From Holophagaceae bacterium (GTDB lineage: Bacteria > Acidobacteriota > Holophagae > Holophagales > Holophagaceae): DNA of 63,984 nt. The DNA lies in contig JANXPB010000165.1 in NCBI GenBank assembly GCA_025357545.1, forward strand, positions 1 to 63,984, in the 5' to 3' direction. How positions within the stretch are numbered: the stretch's first letter is position 1; the number at the start of each line of letters is the position of its first letter. Below the pieces are notes generated by a model. The model saw nothing but the letters and a program-made list of their open reading frames with translations, was not told the origin of the DNA and did not search any database. Below, piece by piece: positions 8,576-16,572 of this stretch. A program made the position numbers and the translations under genes.

Positions 8576-9091
8576 TCAGATTTCGCCTTCGGCCGCACGG
8601 CGCCAAGCGTCAAACCGAGGGACAAAGCAGAAGAACATGATGCTGGTCAGGACAATGAAGCTGCGGGCAAAGCGCAAACCTTCCATTCCGGCCAGGGCCC
8701 AATAGGCCAATCCAAAAAAGCAGCTGACTTCGAACAGGGCGGAATAGAACAGGATTTCCCGCGCCAGGATCCCTGAACGACGGCCGGAGTCCTGGGCCTG
8801 GAAGCCCTCCCTGATCCGCCCCCAGCGCCAGGTCACGAAAGCCACGGAAAGCAGCACCAGACCCGTGAACGTGTATCCAAGCTGTTTCACCACCCCATCG
8901 GGGGGATTCTGCCCAGGGGCGATGAACCTGGTGAAGATGAGCTGGAGCATCAAGGGCCAGAACACACAGAGGGTCAGCCCCCCCAGGTAAGACCAACGGT
9001 AGGCGCGGTGCAGCGCGGCGAGGTCAGCTTCGTCAAGGCGCGCCAAGGTCAGCTCCAGGGTGGATGCCTGGAGGCCCGCTAGAGCGGCCAC
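8576..9091 (-). CDS. Four-helix integral membrane protein, hypothetical
   Basis: A 171-residue protein with about four transmembrane segments (LGGLTLCVFWPLMLQLIF, FTGLVLLSVAFVTW, ILFYSALFEVSCFFGLAYW, FIVLTSIMFFCFV). The start used is GTG at 9091, which puts the first 59 bases inside the upstream gene; a start further inside is possible because the GTG has no good ribosome site. The helix containing ALFEVSCFFGL resembles LLESVAIFGLV of the upstream product, so the two look like distant paralogues. It lies downstream of scpA in the same direction. Family not recognised. Confidence 0.65.
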   Translation of the reverse strand: MAALAGLQASTLELTLARLDEADLAALHRAYRWSYLGGLTLCVFWPLMLQLIFTRFIAPGQNPPDGVVKQLGYTFTGLVLLSVAFVTWRWGRIREGFQAQDSGRRSGILAREILFYSALFEVSCFFGLAYWALAGMEGLRFARSFIVLTSIMFFCFVPRFDAWRRAAEGEI

Positions 9092-9596
9092 CGGGGAACA
9101 GGGCGGCCCGCAGCGAGAGCAGCCGGATCCGAGCGCGCGCGCCCGGCACCAGAAGCGGATAACCCACTGGTGGCACGAGCAGCAAGACCAGGCAGACAGG
9201 CCCCGCGGCGGGGCCCACCGTGAAACCGATCACCAGCCCGAAGATGGCCACCGATTCCAGCAGGGCGCAATGGATGACATGGCCCGTCCGGAGGCTCGCG
9301 AAGAGCTCCTCGGCGGTGGCGGCCGCATGGGCGCGGACCCAGAACTGGTGCACCAGGAAGGGGCCGGCCGCTACCAAGGCGAGGCCTGTCATGGAGAGGA
9401 CGATGATCCGCAGGTCCCCCCATGGCACCGTGTGGAATCCGGCGAACAGCGGCCGCAGATCCCCATGGAACACCACCAGCACCAGCACTAATAGGTAGAT
9501 GGCGGGCGCCAGGAAGCAGAGGGCGAAGCCCAGCAGCCTGGCCAACACCACGTGCTTGCGCAATTCCATCACCAGGCTGGGGTCCAGAGGTTCCAT
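9033..9596 (-). CDS. Four-helix integral membrane protein, hypothetical
   Basis: A 187-residue protein with about four transmembrane segments (LLGFALCFLAPAIYLLVLVLV, LRIIVLSMTGLALVAAGPFLV, LLESVAIFGLVIGFTVG, VCLVLLLVPPVGYPLLV) and a Gly/Pro-rich tail overlapping the next gene. The ATG at 9596 is eight bases past the scpA stop, and its ribosome site (GAGGAG) overlaps that stop, so translation is probably coupled to scpA. An acidic residue in helix three (LLES) is matched in the downstream neighbour. Function unknown. Confidence 0.65.
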   Translation of the reverse strand: MEPLDPSLVMELRKHVVLARLLGFALCFLAPAIYLLVLVLVVFHGDLRPLFAGFHTVPWGDLRIIVLSMTGLALVAAGPFLVHQFWVRAHAAATAEELFASLRTGHVIHCALLESVAIFGLVIGFTVGPAAGPVCLVLLLVPPVGYPLLVPGARARIRLLSLRAALFPGGRSSGPPGIHPGADLGAP

Positions 9597-9604
9597 GCCG
9601 CTCC

Positions 9605-10417
9605 TCAGGCCGCCTGCACGCGGATCTCGCCGAAGGCTTCGACCTGCACCAGGTTGATGCGGCCGGTGCGCACGAGTTCCAGAAGGGCCAGGAATGTCAG
9701 CACGAGTTCTTCCCGGGTGCGGGCGTCCGCCAGCAGGCGCCCGAAGGGTTTCCAATCATGGTCCGCAAGCTGGGCAAGCACTTCGGCGATGCGCTGCTCG
9801 ATCGACTTGGGCGCGGTGCGCACCTCCACCGGCGGCGGCGGCAGCAAGCGTTTCAACGCATCCCGGTAGGCCGAGAGTAGGTCGAAAAGGGTAGCGCGGA
9901 TAGGCTCCTCCTCAGTCCGGGCATGTTCCTGGATATCCAGGCCCTTGGTGTAGACCACGCCCTGCCATTCGCTTTCCCGTGCCGTGAGTTCCCGGGCCGC
10001 TTCCTTCACCTGCTGGTAATCCAGCAGGCGTTGGACGAGGTCTTCGCGGGGATCCCCTCCGCCAGTTTCCTGGGGCGTCCGGGGCAGCATGAGCCGCGAT
10101 TTGATTTGCAGGAGTTGGGCCGCCATGGCTACGAACTCCGAGGCGATTTCAATATTCAGCTCCTCCATGAGCAACAGGTAGTCCATGTACTGCCGGGTGA
10201 CATCGGCCATGGCCAGATTGACGATATCCAGCTTCTGCTCCCGGATCAGGTACAGCAGGAGATCCAGCGGCCCTTCGAAGGCCGACAGATGAAGGGGCAG
10301 GTCCCGAAACTTGGTCTCAAACCCCTTGGGGGCTTCGAAGATCCGCGAAGCTGGCGATGGAATCCCGGAAGCTGGCGCATCCGTGGCGGGGGGGCCCTGA
10401 ATGGGCTGCTCGATCAT
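9605..10417 (-). CDS. scpA: Segregation and condensation protein A
   Basis: The kleisin subunit of the bacterial SMC-ScpAB complex, which organises and segregates the chromosome. The conserved ScpA N-terminal signature is present (LSAFEGPLDLLLYLIREQKL, DIVNLAMADVTRQYMDYL, SEFVAMAAQLLQIKSRLMLP). The C-terminal winged-helix region follows (TREELVLTFLALLELVRTGR). I chose ATG at 10417 (MIEQPIQG), giving 270 residues. An upstream in-frame start would add 22 unconserved residues. No scpB is adjacent; two membrane protein genes follow instead. Confidence 0.94.
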   Translation of the reverse strand: MIEQPIQGPPATDAPASGIPSPASRIFEAPKGFETKFRDLPLHLSAFEGPLDLLLYLIREQKLDIVNLAMADVTRQYMDYLLLMEELNIEIASEFVAMAAQLLQIKSRLMLPRTPQETGGGDPREDLVQRLLDYQQVKEAARELTARESEWQGVVYTKGLDIQEHARTEEEPIRATLFDLLSAYRDALKRLLPPPPVEVRTAPKSIEQRIAEVLAQLADHDWKPFGRLLADARTREELVLTFLALLELVRTGRINLVQVEAFGEIRVQAA

Positions 10418-10567
10418 GGACGCATTGTAGCGCAGCCGGGCCGCCTGGACCCGATTCCAGGGCCCCTGGAATGTGATGGGCATCCGTGCAGCTATCCTTA
10501 GGGAATGGTTTAATCTGCACAGTATCGCGGCAGCCTTCCGCGAATCCCTGCCCCAGGAGTTCCGCCG

Positions 10568-11308
10568 ATGCGATCTCTCACCGTTGTACTGGCCCTGGCG
10601 GCCCTAGCGGGCTGCCAACGAAGGCAGTCGCCCCCACCCTCCCCAGCATCTCCCGCCACTCCAGTCATGGCGGCGCCCGGGGATGCTCCCAAGTCCGAGG
10701 GCCTTGTCGGAAAGCTGCTGGAGCGCATCGACGCCCCACCCTACAGCTACCTGCGCATCCAGACCCGTGGGGGCGAGGTTTGGGCTGCGGTGCCAGAGAC
10801 CAAGATCGAGAAGGGCGCCGAGGTCACCGTGTCCAATCCGATGCAGATGGACAATTTCGAGTCGAAGACCCTAAAGCGTAAATTTGCGGTGGTCTTCTTC
10901 GGCACCCTAGATGCGCCCTCGAATCCGGCTGGGGCGTCCATGCAACATGCCACCGCAGCCAAGGGCCCGGCGGACGCACCGGATGTAAGGGTCGACAAAG
11001 CGGCGGGAGCTGAGGCTCGGACCGTTGCGGAGATCCACGCCCAGAAAGACAGTTTGAAAGAGAAATCAGTGACCCTCCATGCCAAGGTCGTCAAGGTGAC
11101 TTCCGAGGTCTTGAGCAAGAATTGGCTGCATCTGCGGGATGGCACCGGCAACGCCGACAAAGGCGACAATGACATCACCGTTACGACCACGGGCACCGCC
11201 AAGGTGGGCGATGTTCTGTTGATCAAGGGCACCGTCCGGGTCAACAAGGACTTTGGCGCCGGGTACACCTACAAGGTCCTCATCGAGGATGCCAAGATCC
11301 TCAATTAA
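10568..11308 (+). CDS. Lipoprotein with C-terminal OB-fold-like domain
   Basis: A 246-residue protein with a lipoprotein signal (lipobox LAGC, Cys at residue 16) followed by a Pro/Ala linker. Residues ~45-115 form a small beta-rich domain (YSYLRIQTRGGEVWAAVPE, KIEKGAEVTV). Residues ~150-246 contain TVAEIHAQKDSLKEKSVTLH, NWLHLRDGTG and KVGDVLLIKGTVRVNKDFGAGYTY. This pattern is typical of the OB-fold (tRNA-anticodon/NrfJ-like) domains seen in exported proteins of delta-proteobacteria and Acidobacteria. CAGGAG precedes the ATG by about nine bases. Ligand unknown. Confidence 0.75.
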   Translation: MRSLTVVLALAALAGCQRRQSPPPSPASPATPVMAAPGDAPKSEGLVGKLLERIDAPPYSYLRIQTRGGEVWAAVPETKIEKGAEVTVSNPMQMDNFESKTLKRKFAVVFFGTLDAPSNPAGASMQHATAAKGPADAPDVRVDKAAGAEARTVAEIHAQKDSLKEKSVTLHAKVVKVTSEVLSKNWLHLRDGTGNADKGDNDITVTTTGTAKVGDVLLIKGTVRVNKDFGAGYTYKVLIEDAKILN

Positions 11309-11429
11309 CATAGGCTGAGCGATCAAACAGACACCGGCGAAGGCACCGGGGCCATCGCGCCCCTCGGCCTGAGGACCGGGATGCCTCCAGTCACACCGCT
11401 CGACCGGTAAGTTCCGGGAGGAGGGTTCG

Positions 11430-11699
11430 ATGCAAGAGGGATATGAATCAGCCCCGGCCGAGGGCATCTACGGCCACGCAGTCCTGAACCTGCTGCTCGC
11501 GTCCGGGGGAACGGCAAACCTTGCCACGCTTCGCGCCAGCGCTGCAGAAGCCTTCGGTCCGTCGGCTGTCTATCGCAACTGCAGCGGAGGCACTTTCGAT
11601 TTCGATCGGTTGATCGGTTTCCTGGCATCCCACGGCAAGCTCACCACCGACGGCCCGACGGTCCGCCTGGGGGCCATGCCCCCGTGTGCGGGACACTGA
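11430..11699 (+). CDS. YecH-family (DUF2492) putative metal-binding protein
   Basis: An 89-residue protein matching the small YecH/DUF2492 family in length and layout. IYGHAVLNLLLASGG aligns with the IHGHEVLN opening of the family, FGPSAVYRNCSGGTF with FGxxARFHTCS, and LIGFLASHGKL with the FLxxxGKF segment. It ends in a short PCAGH, the equivalent of the terminal ICxH. The conserved His and Cys residues suggest metal binding, but no function is established. GGGAGGAGG lies about seven bases before the ATG. It faces a monoheme cytochrome gene across a 138-base gap. Confidence 0.8.
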   Translation: MQEGYESAPAEGIYGHAVLNLLLASGGTANLATLRASAAEAFGPSAVYRNCSGGTFDFDRLIGFLASHGKLTTDGPTVRLGAMPPCAGH

Positions 11700-11837
11700 A
11701 CCCTGCCTGGCTGGAAACGCTGGTCGGCATTGATGGACCCCATGAATTTGGGCCCGGACAGCCCCCGTTCGTGAGGAGATTGTCCGAGCCCCAATCACTC
11801 CTTCAAAGCCAATATCTGCCAGATCGAAAGGGCCAGA

Positions 11838-12110
11838 TTACTTGACCTTGCAGTCCTTGAGCCAGTTCAGGTCGATTTCATCGGCCTTGCGCTTGGCCTT
11901 CTCGGCCATGAGGAACTTGCCGACATCATTGAAAGGTTCGCCCTTGGAAGCCGCCTTGGGCATCTTGTCGACGTGGCAGGAGGCGCAACTTTCGATGTTC
12001 TTGAAACCAAGGGCCTGAGCCTTCTTTACGAAGGGCATCTTGGCGCTGACTGATGTGCCCAGCGCGAACACCGCCGCGGCGGCAAAGAGTACTGCAGGAA
12101 TACGGCGCAT
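11838..12110 (-). CDS. Small monoheme c-type cytochrome
   Basis: A 90-residue exported protein. The signal peptide is MRRIPAVLFAAAAVFALGTSVSA. The mature part has a single CASCH heme-attachment motif (CxxCH), followed by Lys-rich sequence. A Met eight positions after the first heme Cys (DKMPKAA) could be an axial ligand. The ATG at 12110 has GGAGG six bases upstream, which fixes the start; the frame is open further upstream but there is no reason to start there. It is probably a periplasmic electron carrier; its partner is not in the window. Confidence 0.85.
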   Translation of the reverse strand: MRRIPAVLFAAAAVFALGTSVSAKMPFVKKAQALGFKNIESCASCHVDKMPKAASKGEPFNDVGKFLMAEKAKRKADEIDLNWLKDCKVK

Positions 12111-12450
12111 AACGCCTCCGATTGAGCCCGGCCATGGGGACGGGGTTGGTTTGCAGATTTGAACCGGTGAATCCAACGGCCTGGGACTGAGTCCTGAGTC
12201 TTGCGGACCGCCTCACTTCTACACCCTGGGAAAGAGCAATAGAAGGGCCAACATCCAATTCCACCTGGGTATGGTCCATTCCATTGGGTTTGCTGCTCAG
12301 AGCTTTGACCAAGATCACTCGACGTCGCCTGGCTTTACCCTGCGAACGTGGCAGGACGCGTCCATAGAAACCACCCAGGTTTCATTCCGCCCCATCCCTT
12401 TTTGACTGGAAAAGCTGGCCAGGAACCACAGGACTGGGAGAATCGACAGG
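12111..12450. other. Intergenic region, no gene seen
   Basis: This is the 340-base divergent region between the monoheme cytochrome gene and lipA. I see no credible reading frame, no strong inverted repeat and no convincing -35/-10 pair on either strand, although promoters for both genes should lie here. GGGAG about 11 bases before the lipA ATG is the only clear translation signal. Confidence 0.5.
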
Positions 12451-13344
12451 ATGGCTCGCCCTCCCGTTCTCCCCGGCCCCCGTCCCGATTGGCTCAAGAT
12501 CCGCGTTCCGGCTTCCGAAGTCGTGAATGAGGTCCAAGGTCTCATGCGGGGCAAGCAGCTCGTGACCGTCTGCGAGGAGGCCCGCTGCCCCAATCTGAAT
12601 GAGTGCTGGGGCGTACACCGCACCGCTACCTTCATGTTGATGGGGGAGGTCTGCACTCGCCACTGCGGCTTCTGCAACGTAGGCAAGGGCAAACCCGGCG
12701 ACCTGGACCCGGGCGAGCCACAGCGTGTCGCCGAGGCCGTGGCCACGTTGAAATTGGCCTTCGCGGTGGTTACCTCCGTGAACCGCGATGACTTGCCGGA
12801 TGGCGGGGCCGCGCACTTCGCCCGGACCATCGCCTGGATCAAGGTCCTGAATCCCCAATGCGGGGTCGAAGTCTTGATACCGGATTTCCAGGGCAACCGA
12901 GAGGCCCTCGATGCAGTCCTGGCCGCTGGCCCCGAGGTGCTCAACCACAATGTGGAAACGGTGCCCCACCTCTACCGGCGCGTGCGGCCCGACGCGGAAT
13001 ACGCCCAGTCCATGACCGTTCTGCGCCGCGCCGCGCAGCACCGCGACGCCCTTCATCCGGCCCTGCGGGTCAAAAGCGGCATCATGGTGGGCCTAGGCGA
13101 GACGCCAGAACAGGTGCTGGAACTCATGCGGGATTGGCGGGATGCGGGCGTCGATATCGCCACCCTTGGCCAGTACCTCCCCCCCAGCCAGATGCACCTT
13201 CCCCTGGAACGCTACGTGGATCCTGCGGAATTCGACATGTATCGCCAGAAGGGCCTGGAGATGGGCTTCCAGCGGGTGGAGAGCGGACCGCTTGTGCGCT
13301 CGAGCTACCATGCCAAGGAGAGCTTCGAGGCACTCCCCCCCTGA
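12451..13344 (+). CDS. lipA: Lipoyl synthase
   Basis: A 297-residue radical-SAM enzyme that inserts two sulfurs into octanoyl groups on lipoyl domains. Both iron-sulfur cluster motifs are visible: the auxiliary cluster CEEARCPNLNECW and the radical-SAM CTRHCGFCNVGKG (CxxxCxxC). The C-terminal RSSYHAKE contains the conserved Arg-Ser-Ser that ligates the auxiliary cluster. VTSVNRDDLPDGG, NHNVETVPHLY and SGIMVGLGET are further LipA signatures. No lipB is adjacent. A terminator hairpin follows the stop. Confidence 0.97.
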   Translation: MARPPVLPGPRPDWLKIRVPASEVVNEVQGLMRGKQLVTVCEEARCPNLNECWGVHRTATFMLMGEVCTRHCGFCNVGKGKPGDLDPGEPQRVAEAVATLKLAFAVVTSVNRDDLPDGGAAHFARTIAWIKVLNPQCGVEVLIPDFQGNREALDAVLAAGPEVLNHNVETVPHLYRRVRPDAEYAQSMTVLRRAAQHRDALHPALRVKSGIMVGLGETPEQVLELMRDWRDAGVDIATLGQYLPPSQMHLPLERYVDPAEFDMYRQKGLEMGFQRVESGPLVRSSYHAKESFEALPP

Positions 13345-13352
13345 CATTCAAT

Positions 13353-13381
13353 AGCCCCGGTCCGTGGGTTGAACCGGGGCT
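13353..13381. terminator. Terminator-like hairpin between convergent genes
   Basis: AGCCCCGGT (13353-13361) pairs with ACCGGGGCT (13373-13381) across an 11-base loop. It lies between the ends of lipA and the Cys/Lys-rich peptide gene. There is no T-run on either side, so it may be a weak or factor-assisted terminator. Confidence 0.6.
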
Positions 13382-13395
13382 GCTGATGCGTAGCT

Positions 13396-13599
13396 TCAGG
13401 CCTTGGGAGCTTCGGTCTTCTTCTCACCCTCGCAGGCTTTCTTGTCCTTGCAATCCTTGCCATCCTTGCAGCCCTTCTTGTCGGCCTTGTTGGCGCAGGC
13501 CTTGTCCTTGCAAGTGGCGGGATCGCACTTCCTGCCTTCGCCCGCAAAACCAGACGCGGCGAAGACCGCAATGAGCGCGGTGAGCATGAGCTTTTTCAT
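13396..13599 (-). CDS. Cys/Lys-rich small exported protein
   Basis: A 67-residue protein. MKKLMLTALIAVFAASGFA is a good signal peptide with cleavage after GFA. The ~48-residue mature part is almost entirely Lys, Asp, Glu, Ala, Gly and six Cys, in the spacing CDPATCKDKAC and CKDGKDCKDKKAC. No hydrophobic core is present. The composition fits a metal-binding or disulfide-knotted peptide, and similar Cys/Lys-rich exported peptides occur in low-complexity hypothetical families. GGAGG lies five bases before the ATG, so it is probably well translated. Function unknown. Confidence 0.7.
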   Translation of the reverse strand: MKKLMLTALIAVFAASGFAGEGRKCDPATCKDKACANKADKKGCKDGKDCKDKKACEGEKKTEAPKA

Positions 13600-13699
13600 A
13601 AGTTCCTCCTGGGCATTGGCCCATTTGCCTCAAGGATGTCATGTTTTCGGTGGGATAGGGGCCAACCGTAGTCCACCTCCCACCCTGGACCCTGAAACC

Positions 13700-14656
13700 A
13701 TGAGCGACTCCGCCCGGAAGCTGGCCGTCATCCACCATCGCTGGGCCGAGTGGGTGCCGGCCCTCGCTGTGGCGGAACCCCGGCTCGACATCCGAGGCAG
13801 CCATCCACGGGAATGGGAATCGCTGGATCCCGGGTGGCTCGCGATGGCGGAAGGCTTGTTCTGCTGGCGGCTGCCCGCAGGCCTCGCCCCCCGAATGCCC
13901 CACCTGGCGTGGGTCCAGAACAGCGGCGCGGGCGTGGACCACCTGGTGGCCCACCCAGAACTACCGATGACCATCCCCATCTCGCGGGCCGATGGCCACT
14001 TTGGATTCTGGATGGCGCGCTACGTCTGTTGCCATCTATTGCACGAGCCGCAGCACGTTGATGCCTGTGCGGCCGCCCAGCGGGAGGGCACTTGGAACCC
14101 CGCGCTCATCCCCGAAGACCTGGGGGGCAAGGCAGCCTTGGTGCTGGGTTTCGGGCGCATCGGCCGCCAGATCGGGCGGGCCCTCCGGAGCCTTGGCATG
14201 GAGGTCACCGGCCTGGTGCGGGAGGCGCGCTCCGACGCAGAATTTCCTCTCCGGACCGTCACCGATGTGCCCACCCTGCTCGGCTCGGCGCGCTGCCTTG
14301 TCCTCTCTGCGCCCTCCACGCCTGCAACCCGGTGGATGGTGGATGCGGAGTTCCTGCGCCACGGCAATGCCGCCCTCACCCTCATCAACGTGGGCCGTGG
14401 TGATCTGATGCGGATCGAGGACCTGGTCGCAGCCCTTGCTTCAGGCCAGGTGGGCCGGGCCGTGCTGGACGTGTTTCCGCGGGAGCCCCTGCCCTCCGAC
14501 TCGCCTTTGTGGCACCACCCGAAGGTTACGGTGACCCCCCATCACAGCGGGCCCTCCACGCCCAAAAACCTGATCCCCGACATACTCGACAACCTGCACC
14601 GCTTTGCCGAGGGCCGCCCCATCGAAGGGGCCGTTGATCGCGTGCGGGGCTACTAG
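13700..14656 (+). CDS. D-2-hydroxyacid dehydrogenase family protein
   Basis: A 318-residue NAD(P)-dependent dehydrogenase. The Rossmann motif is VLGFGRIGRQIG. Catalytic-type residues appear in order: Arg in NVGRGDL, Glu in DVFPREPLP and His in TPHHSG. The layout matches the glyoxylate/hydroxypyruvate reductase-like branch (GhrA type). The N-terminal substrate domain is somewhat shorter and divergent. The ATG at 13700 (MSDSARKL) is chosen over the long open frame upstream, which is antisense to the small peptide gene. The Gcr-family gene starts one base after this gene's stop, so the two are likely co-transcribed. Substrate unknown. Confidence 0.85.
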   Translation: MSDSARKLAVIHHRWAEWVPALAVAEPRLDIRGSHPREWESLDPGWLAMAEGLFCWRLPAGLAPRMPHLAWVQNSGAGVDHLVAHPELPMTIPISRADGHFGFWMARYVCCHLLHEPQHVDACAAAQREGTWNPALIPEDLGGKAALVLGFGRIGRQIGRALRSLGMEVTGLVREARSDAEFPLRTVTDVPTLLGSARCLVLSAPSTPATRWMVDAEFLRHGNAALTLINVGRGDLMRIEDLVAALASGQVGRAVLDVFPREPLPSDSPLWHHPKVTVTPHHSGPSTPKNLIPDILDNLHRFAEGRPIEGAVDRVRGY

Positions 14657-14657
14657 A

Positions 14658-16547
14658 ATGCAGGGTGACCGCACCAGCGCTCTCCTCAGTTTGGCAGCGG
14701 GCCCGCGACCAGTGGAGGCGATTCTCCGATTGGTCGTGGAGGCTGAACCCAGACGTTGGACGGGCGGGGCCCCCCGGACGGAGCTGCTGCGGACCCTTAA
14801 CTTGGCGCTGACCGCCCACCCCCAGTCCGAAGCTTGCCGTGACCAGCTAAGGCAGGATTGGCTGCGCGCCAACTCCGTTCGGATGCTGGCGGAAATGGGC
14901 CTGCCCCAGCACACGGATTTTCTTCGAGAAGCCTTCAAGCGGCTGGTGGACCGCTATATTCCGCGGCTGGATGAATCCGAGGATTTGTTCGCCCTGCTGG
15001 AGAGTCTGCGGCTCGACGAGAGTGACGCCCAATGGCTGGAGAGTTCAAGGCTCGAGGACCTCACACCATGGAAAGAGTTGCTGGCATTGCCGGTGGAGAG
15101 CTATTGGGATGCGGCGCAACTGGTGGGCTTCCGTTGCGCAGCCCTGGGCCTCTCGCGGGACCTGCTGGGGCTGGGCCCCGAAGCACGGGAGCTGGATTCT
15201 CCCTTCAGCCGACTGCCCGAAGCCCTCTCGGCCTTGCGATCGACGGGGGTCGCTGCGGCAACAGGTTGGAATGCCCTTTTGGACACCTGCCGGGAGCGTC
15301 TTTCAATGGCCCTCGCCCATCTGGATGAGCATGGTGTTTCTTCGGATCTGGTCTACCGGCTGGATCTGCTGGAGATCCAGTTGAAGCGCCTGGAGAAGCT
15401 CGTGGGTCTGGCCCTGGGCGAAGGGGATGGCTTGGCGCTGGCGGCATTGCTGATCCGCATGGGCGCTGAGCAGCGGTCCTTGTCGGGGCTGGTGCGCGGC
15501 ACCTTGCGGCGGCTGGCGCGGAAGGTGGTCGAGCATACCGGCGAGACGGGCGAGCACTATGTGGCCCAGAGCCGGAAGGAGTGGTGGCGCACCTTGGGTT
15601 CCGGCGGCGGTGGCGGCGCGCTGACGGCCTTCACCGCAGCTGTCAAATACAGCATCGCGGCCCTGCCCTTCGCCCCCATGCCCATCGGCCTCCTTTTGGC
15701 AGCCAACTACGCAGCGAGCTTCATCTTGATGCAGTTCTGCCACTTCACCCTGGCTTCCAAACAACCAGCCATGACGGCTTCGGCGCTGGCGGGAGCCCTT
15801 GAGAACCAAGAATCCGCGCACACCATAGTGGGCCTCAGCGAAGGCATCACCCGCTCCCAGGTGGCCGCGACGCTGGGCAACGTGCTGGTCACGATTCCCG
15901 CGACACTACTGCTGGACCTAGCCTGGAAGGCTTTTTCGGGGCACCCGGTCCTGACGGCGGAGAGAGCCGCCCATGGCCTGAACGACCTGCATCCCGTGCA
16001 CTCCTGGGCCATCCCTTTCGCGGCCCTGACCGGCGTGCTGCTTTGGCTGGCGAGCCTCGCGGCGGGGTGGGCCGGAAACTGGAGCGCCTATCGCCGTTTC
16101 CCGGACGCCCTGGCGGCCAATCCTCGCATCCGGCGCTGGCTGGGGCCGGAGCAGGCCGCACGGCTGGCACCCCTCGTGGAGCACCATTTCAGCGGCATCG
16201 TCGGTTACCTCGTGCTTGGCCTGCTGCTCGGCCTGTTGCCCTTGCTGCTGGCCTTCATGGGACTGCCCGTGGAAGTGCGCCATGTGACTCTCTCGGCGGC
16301 CTCCCTCGCCCTCTGCATTCTGCCCTTCCACCCCGGGGGCGCCATTCCTTGGGCCGATGTGGCCTGGGGACTGGCGGGCATCGGAGCCATCGGGGTGATG
16401 AATTTCGGAGTCTCCTTCGGGCTTGCGCTCATCACGGCGGAACGGGCCCGGGGACTGGATTCCAGCGCTCGTCGGAAGCTCGGCCGCACCCTCCGCACGA
16501 CCTTCGCCCAACGTCCGATACGTTTCTTTTTCCCACCGAAGGATTAA
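14658..16547 (+). CDS. Gcr-family ('site-specific recombinase', PF10136-like) membrane protein
   Basis: A 629-residue protein. The N-terminal ~310 residues are soluble and helix-rich. The C-terminal half has about six to seven transmembrane segments. The signature ALTAFTAAVKYSIAALPFAP, with a following FxLASKQPAMTASALAGAL-type stretch, matches the family long annotated as gonococcal Gcr 'site-specific recombinase'. There is no recognisable Tyr or Ser recombinase catalytic motif, and a multi-pass membrane topology is hard to reconcile with recombination, so I would not call it mobile. The ATG follows the dehydrogenase stop by one base. Confidence 0.8.
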   Translation: MQGDRTSALLSLAAGPRPVEAILRLVVEAEPRRWTGGAPRTELLRTLNLALTAHPQSEACRDQLRQDWLRANSVRMLAEMGLPQHTDFLREAFKRLVDRYIPRLDESEDLFALLESLRLDESDAQWLESSRLEDLTPWKELLALPVESYWDAAQLVGFRCAALGLSRDLLGLGPEARELDSPFSRLPEALSALRSTGVAAATGWNALLDTCRERLSMALAHLDEHGVSSDLVYRLDLLEIQLKRLEKLVGLALGEGDGLALAALLIRMGAEQRSLSGLVRGTLRRLARKVVEHTGETGEHYVAQSRKEWWRTLGSGGGGGALTAFTAAVKYSIAALPFAPMPIGLLLAANYAASFILMQFCHFTLASKQPAMTASALAGALENQESAHTIVGLSEGITRSQVAATLGNVLVTIPATLLLDLAWKAFSGHPVLTAERAAHGLNDLHPVHSWAIPFAALTGVLLWLASLAAGWAGNWSAYRRFPDALAANPRIRRWLGPEQAARLAPLVEHHFSGIVGYLVLGLLLGLLPLLLAFMGLPVEVRHVTLSAASLALCILPFHPGGAIPWADVAWGLAGIGAIGVMNFGVSFGLALITAERARGLDSSARRKLGRTLRTTFAQRPIRFFFPPKD

Positions 16548-16572
16548 ACTCCCCAAAATCCACGGAGCCTCC

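Noticed and set aside
8576-9596. A single membrane protein split by a frameshift
   Set aside because: Both frames give four-helix proteins that resemble each other, so two overlapping paralogues are more likely than one broken gene.
14650-14662. TAGAAT motifs just before gene starts as -10 boxes (also at 4411 and 29104)
   Set aside because: At 4411 and 14654 the TAG is the stop codon of the preceding gene, and no -35 element is spaced correctly, so I do not annotate promoters there.
14658-16547. Mobile element or integrase because of the 'recombinase' family name
   Set aside because: No catalytic recombinase motif, many membrane helices, no attachment repeats or cargo genes.
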